A stretch of DNA of 37,094 bases from Rhizobium sp. GTDB taxonomy: Bacteria > Pseudomonadota > Alphaproteobacteria > Rhizobiales > Rhizobiaceae. The position numbers were made by a program, and so were the translations under genes. The stretch is taken from assembly GCA_029865825.1 (NCBI GenBank), contig JARXAQ010000018.1, positions 1 to 37,094 on the forward strand, written 5' to 3'. The notes beneath the pieces are model-generated. The model did not search any database and was not told the origin of the DNA. It worked only from the letters and a program-made list of their open reading frames with translations. Positions 1 through 9,700 of this stretch are shown here, piece by piece; positions within the stretch are counted from its first letter, which is position 1, and every line of letters begins with the position of its first letter.

Positions 1-1
1 C

Positions 2-3000
2 CTGACCTCGGCGCAGGTCGCATCTCTCAGCTCGACGCAGCTCGGCGCCCTGACGACTGGCCAGGCTGTTGGCCTGACCACGGCGCAGGTTGGCGCCCTC
101 ACATCGACGCAGATCGGAAGCCTCAGCACGGCAAATCTGGCCGTTCTGACCACCGCCCAGATCGGAGCCCTCGGCTCGGCCGCTGTCGGCGCCCTGTCTT
201 CCGCCCAGTTCACCGCCATGACGACGGCCCAGATCGAAGCCCTGTCACCGGCCCAGGTCGCCGCCCTCGGCTCTGAAGATCTGGCCGCTCTCGGTACAGA
301 CGATATCGCCCTGTTCTCCAGCCTCGACGTTGCTGCAATCTCCAGCAAGTCCATTGCCGGTCTGTCGACCGCCAGTGTCGCGATCCTGAGTACCGGCCAG
401 GTTGCCGCACTCACATCGGCACAGCTCGGCGCCCTCACGTCCGCCCAGGTCGGTGTGATGACGACGGCCCAGATCGACACGCTGTCCAGCACGCAGATCG
501 CCGGTCTCGGTTCTGCAGCGCTCGCCGCTCTGGGTACCGACGATCTCGCCACCTTCTCGACGGCCGAGATTGCCGCGATCGCCACCAAGGCTCTTGCCGG
601 CCTGACGACGGCCGGTGTGGCCGGCCTCTCCACGGCGCAGGCCGCAGCCCTGACATCGACCCAGATCGCAGCCTTGAGCTCGACCCAGGTCGGAGCTCTG
701 ACCACGGCGCAGGTATCGGCCCTGACCACGGCACAGGTCAGCGGTCTCGGTTCCACCCAGGTCGCAGCGCTGAGCACCGCCAATGTCGCGGCTCTCACCA
801 CAGGGCAGGTTGCTGTCCTGAACTCCAAGGCGCTCGCAGCCCTCACTTCCACGCAGTTCGGCGTCCTGTCGACCGCCCAGGTCGACGCCTTGACGACGAC
901 GCAGCTCGCCACGCTCGGATCGGCCGCTGTCGCCGCCCTCGGCACGGATGATCTGGCAACCTTCTCCTCGGCCGATATCGCGGCAATCAGCTCCAAGGCT
1001 CTGGCCGGTCTGTCGACAACCAATGTCGCCGCACTGTCCACCGCCCAGGCCGCCGGTCTTGCCTCGACGCAGGTCGCGGCCCTGAGCTCCGCTCAGGTCG
1101 GTGCCCTGACCACGACGCAGGTTGCAGCCTTCACAACCACGCAGGTTGCCGGTCTCGGATCGACCCAGATCGCGGCCCTCAGCACGGCCAACGTCGCCGC
1201 CCTCTCGACTGGCGCGATCGCTGCGCTGAACTCCAAGGCGACGGCCGCCCTCAGCAGCGCCCAGATGGCCGCCCTGACGACCGCACAGGTCGCAGCGCTC
1301 GCCACCGGCCAGATCGCCGGCCTCAGCTCGGCAGCCCTGGCGGCTCTCGGCACCGATGACCTGGCGACCTTCACTTCGGACGACATCGCCCTGATCAGCA
1401 GCAAGGCCATCTCCGGCCTCAGCACGGCAGCTGTTGCCGGCCTGACCACGGCCCAGACGGCAGGTCTGACCTCTGCCCAGATGTCCGCCCTGAGCACCAC
1501 TCAGCTCGGTGCCCTGACGACCGCTCAGAGCGTCGCGCTCACCTCCACCCAGCTGGCGGCCCTGACCTCCACCCAGGTCGCCGGTCTCAGCACCGCCAAT
1601 GTCGCGGTCCTGACCACGGCCCAGATCGGATCCCTCGGCTCTGCTGCCGTCGGCGCCCTGTCTTCGGCCCAGTTCACCGCAATGACGACGGCCCAGGTCG
1701 AAGCCCTGACGCCGGCCCAGGTTGCTGCACTCGGATCGGAAGACCTCGCAGCCCTCGGGACGGACGACATCGCCCTGTTCTCGAGCCTCGATGTGGCCGC
1801 GATCTCGACCAAGGCACTTCCCGGTCTCTCCACTGCCGGCGTTGCAGCCCTCACCACGGCCCAGATCGGCGGCCTCACCTCGGCTCAGTTCGGCGCACTC
1901 ACCTCGACCCAGATCGGCGCCCTGACCACGGCCCAGGTCGATGCACTGACCACTGCTCAGCTCGCCGGCCTTGGTTCGGCGGCCATTGCAGGCCTCGGCA
2001 CGGATGATCTGGCGACCTTCGCGTCGACCGATATCGCTGCCATCGGCACCAAGGCCCTGGCGGGTCTGTCGACGGCCAATGTGGCTGCCCTGACCACCGC
2101 TCAGACCGCAGGTCTGACGACGGCACAGGTCGCCGCCTTCACGACCACCCAGATCGGTGCCCTGACGACGGCGCAGATCGCCGGCCTCACCACGGCACAG
2201 GTCGGAGCCCTGACATCGACCCAGGTCAAGGTACTCGACAGCACCGATGTCGCCGCCTTCACCACGGCCCAGATTGGTGCGCTCAGCTCGGCTCAGCTCG
2301 GTGCTTTGACATCCACTCAGTCGGACGCCCTGACCACGGCCCAGGTCACCGCAATGACCAGCAGTCAGATCGGCTCCTTGAGCTCAGCGGCCCTCAGCGG
2401 CTTCGGGACTGCCGAGTTTGCGACCTTCGACTCGGCCGACGTAGCGGCGATCAGCACCAAGGCTCTGTCTGGTCTCGTGACGGCCAGCATTGCGGCAATG
2501 ACCACAGCCCAGGCTGCCGGTCTGACGTCGCTGCAGGTTCCGACACTCACCACGGCCCAGGTCGGCGCGCTGACCACCACGGTTGTCGCCGCTCTGACGA
2601 CGTCCCAGGTTTCGGGTCTGAAGTCGACGCAGATCGCGGTGCTGAGCACAGCGAATGTTGCGGCTCTGACCACGGCACAGGTGGCTGCACTTTCGTCGAG
2701 CCAGATCTCGGCGCTGAGCTCTGCCCAGATCGGTGCACTGACCACGGCTCAGGTCGGGGCGCTCACGAGCACCCAGATCGCCGGCCTCAGCTCGGCCGCT
2801 CTGGCATCCTTCGGCACCGATGATCTTGCAACCTTCGACTCGGCAGACATCGCGGCGATCAGCTCCAAGGCCTTGTCCGGTCTGTCCACTGCCAATGTGG
2901 CGGCTCTGACCACGGCGCAGGCGGCAGGTCTGACCTCGACGCAAGTCGCGGCCCTGAGCACCACACAGGTCGGTGCCCTGACTTCCACCCAGGTGGCAGC

Positions 3001-3412
3001 CCTGACCACGGCCCAGACAGCCTCGCTCACCTCGGGCCAGGTCAAGGTGCTGAGCACGGCCAGTGTCGCGGCTCTGACCACCGGCCAGGTTGCGGTTCTC
3101 GGCACGGCGGCCGTCGCCTCCCTGACGACAGCGCAGATCGATGCTTTCACCACGGCCCAGGTGGAAGCCCTCACCACCACCCAGGTCGCGGCTCTCGGCT
3201 CCGCAGCGCTCACGGCTCTGGCTACGGCCGACCTGGTAACGTTCTCGACCGCCGATATCGCTGCGATCAACAGCAAGGCGATCGCGGGCCTCGAAACAGG
3301 CGACTTCGGCAGCCTGACCACCGCCCAGGTGGCGGCCTTCACCGCCACGCAGATCGGCGCGATGAGCACCGATCAGGTCACCGCGATCATCGCCGCCTAC
3401 CAGGCGATCTGA
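2..3412 (+). CDS. Giant octapeptide-repeat protein A, 5' end outside the window (C-terminal 141 octads plus IAAYQAI tail visible)
   Basis: Frame 2 is open from nt 2 with repeat octads (TSAQVASL SSTQLGAL TTGQAVGL ...) before the ATG at 218. Manual parsing gives exact 8-aa register: 9 octads from nt 5 to 220, then 132 octads plus IAAYQAI to the TGA at 3410-3412. Confidence 0.9.
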   Translation: MTSAQVASLSSTQLGALTTGQAVGLTTAQVGALTSTQIGSLSTANLAVLTTAQIGALGSAAVGALSSAQFTAMTTAQIEALSPAQVAALGSEDLAALGTDDIALFSSLDVAAISSKSIAGLSTASVAILSTGQVAALTSAQLGALTSAQVGVMTTAQIDTLSSTQIAGLGSAALAALGTDDLATFSTAEIAAIATKALAGLTTAGVAGLSTAQAAALTSTQIAALSSTQVGALTTAQVSALTTAQVSGLGSTQVAALSTANVAALTTGQVAVLNSKALAALTSTQFGVLSTAQVDALTTTQLATLGSAAVAALGTDDLATFSSADIAAISSKALAGLSTTNVAALSTAQAAGLASTQVAALSSAQVGALTTTQVAAFTTTQVAGLGSTQIAALSTANVAALSTGAIAALNSKATAALSSAQMAALTTAQVAALATGQIAGLSSAALAALGTDDLATFTSDDIALISSKAISGLSTAAVAGLTTAQTAGLTSAQMSALSTTQLGALTTAQSVALTSTQLAALTSTQVAGLSTANVAVLTTAQIGSLGSAAVGALSSAQFTAMTTAQVEALTPAQVAALGSEDLAALGTDDIALFSSLDVAAISTKALPGLSTAGVAALTTAQIGGLTSAQFGALTSTQIGALTTAQVDALTTAQLAGLGSAAIAGLGTDDLATFASTDIAAIGTKALAGLSTANVAALTTAQTAGLTTAQVAAFTTTQIGALTTAQIAGLTTAQVGALTSTQVKVLDSTDVAAFTTAQIGALSSAQLGALTSTQSDALTTAQVTAMTSSQIGSLSSAALSGFGTAEFATFDSADVAAISTKALSGLVTASIAAMTTAQAAGLTSLQVPTLTTAQVGALTTTVVAALTTSQVSGLKSTQIAVLSTANVAALTTAQVAALSSSQISALSSAQIGALTTAQVGALTSTQIAGLSSAALASFGTDDLATFDSADIAAISSKALSGLSTANVAALTTAQAAGLTSTQVAALSTTQVGALTSTQVAALTTAQTASLTSGQVKVLSTASVAALTTGQVAVLGTAAVASLTTAQIDAFTTAQVEALTTTQVAALGSAALTALATADLVTFSTADIAAINSKAIAGLETGDFGSLTTAQVAAFTATQIGAMSTDQVTAIIAAYQAI
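173..340 (+). repeat. Copy 1 of a 7-octad block (GSAAVGAL SSAQFTAM TTAQIEAL SPAQVAAL GSEDLAAL GTDDIALF SSLDVAAI) duplicated at 1637-1804
   Basis: Translated blocks are identical except at two residues; offset is 1464 nt = 61 octads. Confidence 0.85.
1637..1804 (+). repeat. Copy 2 of the 7-octad block at 173-340
   Basis: GSAAVGAL SSAQFTAM TTAQVEAL TPAQVAAL GSEDLAAL GTDDIALF SSLDVAAI; many synonymous differences from copy 1. Confidence 0.85.
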
Positions 3413-3465
3413 GGTCCCGGCGCGGTTTCGGCCGCGCCGCCCACAGAGCCTAAACGATAAATCGG

Positions 3466-3497
3466 AAACGGCGTCTCTTCAGGGAGGCGCCGTTTTT
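3466..3497 (+). terminator. Rho-independent terminator after octad-repeat gene A
   Basis: AAACGGCGTCTC-TTCAGG-GAGGCGCCGTTT followed by a T run: 12-bp stem including one G-U pair, 6-nt loop. Confidence 0.85.
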
Positions 3498-3740
3498 CGT
3501 CGTGGACCTCCGGTGAAAGTCGGTGCATTTTCGGCGACCAAGAATGGCCCGCCGACCGCACGCCGTCTAAGTGATGTCGGTCCCATGCCAGTGCGGCCAT
3601 GACGGCCCGCCATCTCATCCGCTCCAGTCTCAGGCAAGCCCGACCGAGTAACGGTGATGCACATTTATGGTTGCACGCCATCGGTCCAGTTGCGGCGCCG
3701 AGTTGATTTTGATGACAACATAGCATCACGGATATTGTAG

Positions 3741-6700
3741 ATGAGCAGCACGATTCCATCCCTCAGCATCAGTCAGATCCGGGCGGCTTCGACGCAGGCG
3801 GTCGCGGCTTGGTCCACAGAAGACGTGGCGTCGCTCACGACGCAGCAGATCGGCGTGATGTCGTCCGGGCAGATCGCGGCGCTCGATACGGAAGACGTCG
3901 ACGTGATGAGCAGTCAGCAGCTCAGCGCGATCTCGCAATCGGCAATCGTCGGCCTCACACTCGACCAGCTCGCGGTTCTCGACCAGTACGATATCGAGAG
4001 CATCAGCAGCAAATCCATCGGCAAGATGACGACCAAGCAGATTGCCGGTCTCACGAGTGAACAGGCCGCGGCGCTGACGGTGGCTCAGGTGTCTTCGCTG
4101 ACGGCATCCCAGCTTTCCGCCCTGGCGACGGAAGACCTTGTCGGATTCTCCACGGCGGAGATCGCGGTCATCAGCGCAAGCGCCATTCCGGGGCTCACGA
4201 CCCAGGCGCTCGCCGTCCTGTCCACCGGTCAGATTTCCGCCCTGAGCTCGAGTGCCATCGGGCAGCTGACGACGAAGCAGTTGGCCGCACTGTCCACGGA
4301 GCAGGCCGGTGCTTTGACGGAACAGCAGGTCAAGGCGCTATCTGCCAAGCAGATCGTGTCGCTCAGCACCGAAAGCATCGCTGGGCTCACCCCGGCCCAG
4401 ATTACGGCTTTGTCCACGGCTGCCATTGCCGGCCTGTCGACGAGCCAGATCGCGTCGCTCTCGACCATTCAGGTCGCCGCGCTGACAGCCAACCAGGTCA
4501 AGGCCTTGTCTGCGACCCAGGTCGCCGTGATGGACGAAGGTGACCTCGCGACCTTCACCACGGGCGAGATCGCAGCACTCTCAGCCAAGGCGGTCACGGG
4601 CATCTCGACCGACGTTTTGGGCAGCCTCACCACCGACCAGATCGCCGCCCTCAACACAGGCGCCGTCGCCAGCCTGACGACCGCCCAAGTGGCCATTCTG
4701 AGCACCGGTCAGGTCGAAGCCCTCACCAGCGATCAGGTCAAGGCCCTGACATCGGCCCAAACTGCGGTGCTGTCCGCCGACGCCATCGGCACCTTCTCCT
4801 CGGCGGATTTCGCCGCGTTGACCAACAAGGGCGTCAGCGGTCTCTCCACCGATATAGTTGCGTCGCTCACGGCCGACCAGGTCGCCGCCATGAACACCAG
4901 TGCCATCACCGGCCTGTCGACGAAACAGATCGCGGCGCTGACGTCCGAGCAGGTCGCGGCCCTGACATCGGCCCAAATCGGCGCCATGAGCTCGCGACAG
5001 ATCGGTGGTTTCACCACAGACAATGTCACGGCCTTGAGCGCCGACCAGATCGCCGTCATCACCACCGCAGGCATCATCGGCCTGAGCAGCGCGCTGATCG
5101 GCGCCCTGACCGCCGGGCAGGTCGAGGCGCTGTCTTCCGCCCAGATCAAGCAGCTCCGCTCCGATCAACTGGCTGCCTTGAGCGCGGAGGATATCGCCAC
5201 CTTCTCGACGGCCGACATTGCCGCGATCGGCAACAAGGCGGTGCCGGGGTTGACGGCGGACACCATCGCCGCCCTGTCGACCGCCCAGATCGCGGCCCTG
5301 TCGACAACTGCCCTCGCCAGCCTGACGACAGACCAGATCACGGCCCTCTCGACAGGGCAGGTCGAAGCGCTGTCGATCAATCAGATCAAGGTCTTGAGTG
5401 CCAAGCAGTTGGGCGCGCTCGGAACAGACGATATCGCCACTTTTTCCGCTGCGGAAATCGCGGTTCTGAGCAGCGCTTCCATCGCCGGGATGAGCAGCGA
5501 ACTCGTGGTGGCACTCACCACGGCGCAGATTGCAGCGCTGAGCACCGCCGCGATCACAAACCTCACCACCGCACAGATGGCAGCCCTGACAACCGCGCAG
5601 GTCGCCGCATTGTCCACCGCGCAGATCAAGTTGCTCAGTTCGCGACAGATGGCCGCTCTCAGCGCCGAGACGGTTGCCGTCCTGTCCACCGGCCAGATCG
5701 CCGCCCTGAGCTCGACGGCGGTTGTCGGCCTGACCACAGAACACATGGAGACGCTGTCCTCCGCCCAGGTCGAGGCCCTGACGGCCGCGCAGATCAAGGC
5801 GTTGAGTTCGGCACAGCTCGCCGCGCTGGAAAGCGCGGATCTCGCCACCTTCTCGACGGAAGAAATCGCGGCCATCACGAACAAGGCCGTGATCGGCATC
5901 GACAAAAGCATACTCGCAGCACTTCCCACCACCCAGTTTGCAGCCCTCAGCACCGCTGCAATCGCGGCCCTCTCGACGGGGCAGTTCGAGTCTCTGAGCG
6001 CTGCTCAACTGGGCGCCCTGTCCACGAAGCAGATCGCGGCACTGACTGCCGCTCAGGTCGCGTCGATCGGCACCGATACCCTGGCCACGCTGCCGACGGG
6101 GCATATCGCGTCGTTGAGCACGCTCGGCGTCGGCGGGCTGACATCGGAGCAGATGCAGGCCCTGTCCACGGCGCAGGTGGAGGCTTTGACGACCCAGCAG
6201 ATCAAGGCCTTGCGGTCCTCGCAGATGGAGGCGCTCGGAACCGACGATCTGGCAACCTTCACGACAGCCGAAATTGCGGCGCTTTCCAGCAACGCCATCT
6301 CCGGTCTGACCGAGGATGGCATCAGGTCGCTGACGTCTGCCCAGATCGCGGCACTGGGGACGGCGACGATTGCCAGCCTGCCGCTCGACCTGGTCGAGGT
6401 TCTGACATCCGATCAGGTGGCGGCGCTGACAACCAAACAGATCGCCGCGCTCGGCTCGAAACAGGTCGCGTCTCTGACGACCGCCAATATCGCGGTCCTC
6501 ACCCCGGCTCAGGTGGAAGCCTTGAGCAATGCCGGAGTCTCAGGCCTGACGACCGAACAAATCGTCGCGCTCGACACCGCGCAGTTGGAAGCTTTGACGC
6601 CGCTTCAGGTGACTGCCCTCACGTCTGCCCAACTCGAAGCCCTCGGCACGGATGATCTTGCGGTCTTCTCGACCAAGGACATTGCGGCCATAACGCCGAG

Positions 6701-9700
6701 TGCAGTGCCGGGCCTGTCGCCGACGCTGGTGGCGTCGCTCTCGACGGACCAGATTGCAGCCCTGAGCGGCCTGACGGTCGCGGCCCTGACCACCGGCCAG
6801 GTGTCAGCCCTCGGTTCGGACCAGATCGCAGCCTTGACCACCAAGCAGGTGGCCGCCCTGACCACGGCACAGATCGGTGCTCTTTCGACCAGCACCGTTG
6901 CCGGCCTTTCGACACTCCAGGTGGCGGCCCTGAGCTCCACTGCTATCGGTGCGCTGAACTCGGCCCAGATCGCAGCGCTGACGACTGCCCAGGCGGAAGC
7001 CCTGACGACGCTCCAGGTCGCAGCCCTGACCTCCTCGCAGTTGTCGGCCTTCGGCGCAGACGATCTCGCGACGTTCTCGACCAAGGATATCGCGGCCATC
7101 GGCTCGTCGGCGGTCGGCGGCCTCACCACCGATGTGCTTGCCACCTTGTCCGCGGCGCAGGTCACGGCCTTGAGCACCAGCGCGATCACCGGTCTGTCGA
7201 CCAGGCAGATCGATTCCATGACCACGGCACAGATCGAGGCCCTCAGCGCAGCCCAGGTTGCAGCATTGAGCTCGGCGCAGCTTGCGGTTCTCGGCGTCGA
7301 TGACATCGCAACGTTCGACACTAAGGATATCGCCGCGATCGGTGCAGGAGCGATTTCCGGCTTGACCACGGCGGCGATCGGGGCTCTCACCACAGCCCAG
7401 GTCGCGGCCCTGACCACCGCCAGCGTTGCCGGTCTCGGCACGAAGCAGGTGGCAGCGCTTGCCGTCGGCCAGTTCGGCGCCATGAGCACGGCCCAGATTG
7501 CCGCCCTGACATCGGCGCAGATTGGCGCGATTGCCAGCGGCACGATTGCGACGCTCTCGACACTGCAGGTTGCCGCCCTCGGGGTCGGCACCGTCGGCGG
7601 CCTGACTTCGAGCCAGATCGATGCGCTGACATCCGGTCAGGTCCAGGCGCTGACCAGCAGCCAGGTGGCGTCCCTCAGTTCCGCCCAGCTCGCCACACTG
7701 ACCAGCCAGGATATCGCGACCTTCTCGACAGCCGACATCGCGGCCCTCGGGTCGGCCGCGATCGGCGGTCTCTCCACCGAGGTGATCGCCTCGCTGTCGA
7801 CCGCCCAGGTCGCGGCCCTGACCGCCGCCGGCATCGGCGGTCTTCGAACCCAGCAGGTCGCCGCCCTGACGACGGCCCAGATCGCGGCTTTGGGCACGGC
7901 GCAGATCGCGGCCTTGTCTTCCGCCCAGGTCGCGGCGTTGAGCACCGATGAGATTGCGCTTCTTTCCAACGCCCAGGTCATGGCGCTCAGCGCCGGCGGC
8001 ATCAGCGGCCTCTCCACAACCCAGATCGCCGCCCTCGGAACAGCCCAGGTCGAAGCACTGACGACCGCCCAGGTGGCGGCGCTCAGCTCCAAGCAGATCG
8101 GAGCACTCGGCACCGACGACATCGCGGTGTTCTCTACGGCCGATATCGCCGCCATCAGCGCCAGCGCGGTGATCGGCATGACCTCGGAACTGATTGGCGC
8201 GCTCTCGGCGGATCAGCTCGCCGCCTTGAGTGCCGGTGGCGTCGGCGGCATGTCCACGGCCCAGCTGGCTGGACTGACGTCAGCCCAGGTGGCGGAGCTC
8301 ACGACCGCGCAGATTGCCGCCCTGAGCTCCAGCCAGATTGCCGCGATCACCACCTCCAGCCTCGCAGCGTTCTCCACGACGCAGATTGCCGCAATCAGTG
8401 CCGCAGGCATCGGGGGGCTGTCCTCGGCTGCGATCAATGCTCTCAGCACCGGTCAGGTCGAGGCGCTGACCACCACCCAGGTCGCCGCCCTCAGTTCGCG
8501 CCAGCTTGCAGCGCTCGGCTCGGACGATATCGCGGCCTTCTCGACGGCTGATATCGCGGCCATCAGCACCGCCTCGGTTTCCGGACTGTCGACCGGGCTG
8601 ATCGCGGCGCTCTCCGCCGACCAGGTGCGAGCACTGAGCATCGGCGTGGTCTCCGGCCTCTCCACGACCCAGGTCACGGCACTCAGCGTTGCACAGATCG
8701 ACACCCTCTCGACATCTCAGATTGCCGCCCTCGGCTCGCGCCAGATTGCCGTCCTGGGCACGGATGACCTCGCGGTCCTGTCGACGGAGCAGATCGCCGC
8801 CATCAGTGCCGGCGGCGTGGCTGGCCTGACGCCCACGCAGATCCAGGCCCTGCTCTCGGATCAGGTCGAGGCGCTGACCACGACCCAAATCGCGGCCTTG
8901 AGCTCGACCCAGGTCGCAGCGCTGGGCACCGAGGACTATCAGGTTTTCTCGGATGCCGATCTCGCCGCCATCGCGCCGACCGCGATCACCGGTATTCCGA
9001 CCGCGGTTCTTGCCGCCCTGACGCCGGATCAGATTTCCGCTTTCAGCGCCGGCGGCATTGCCGGCCTGTCGACGCTCCAGGTCGGTGCGCTTGGCACGCT
9101 GCAGGTCGAGGCGCTTACGACGGCACAGGTCGCGGCCCTCACCACGCGGCAGATCGCAGTACTCGGCACGGACGATCTCGCGGCGCTGACCACCGAACAG
9201 GTCGCGGCCCTCAGCACCGCTGCGATCAATGGCCTCAGCACCACCCAGTTCGACACGCTGACTTCCCTACAGCTCGAGGCGTTGACCTCCGCTCAGGTGG
9301 CGGCATTGAACTCTGCCCAGATCGCTGTGCTCGGCACCGATGACCTGGACATGTTCTCGACGGCGGACATGGCGGCCATCAGTTCCAGCGCAATGGCAGG
9401 CTTCTCCACCGCCACCATCGCCTCCCTTTCGACCGAACAGATCGCAGCACTCGGCACCACCGGCATCGGCGGTTTGTCGACGGCTCAGATCGAGGCCCTC
9501 AGCACCTTGCAGGTCGAGGCCTTGTCGTCGGAACAGATCGCCGCCCTCGGCTCTCGCCAGATCGCAGCACTCGGCACCGATGACCTGGCCGTCCTCTCGA
9601 CAGCGAAAATTGCGGCCCTGACGACGGCCGGCGTGGCAAACCTGTCGACCAGCCAGATCGCGGCGCTGAGCATCGATCAGATCGAAGCCTTCACCTCAAC

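Noticed and set aside
4581-6104. Long antisense ORF (507 aa), plus similar ones such as 9951-11246, 6605-7591, 1093-1500 and 2749-3369
   Set aside because: Mirror-image frames of the 24-nt coding period; low-complexity RRDLGG- or AATWAVVRA-type translations with no family resemblance. GC-rich codon usage opens these frames.
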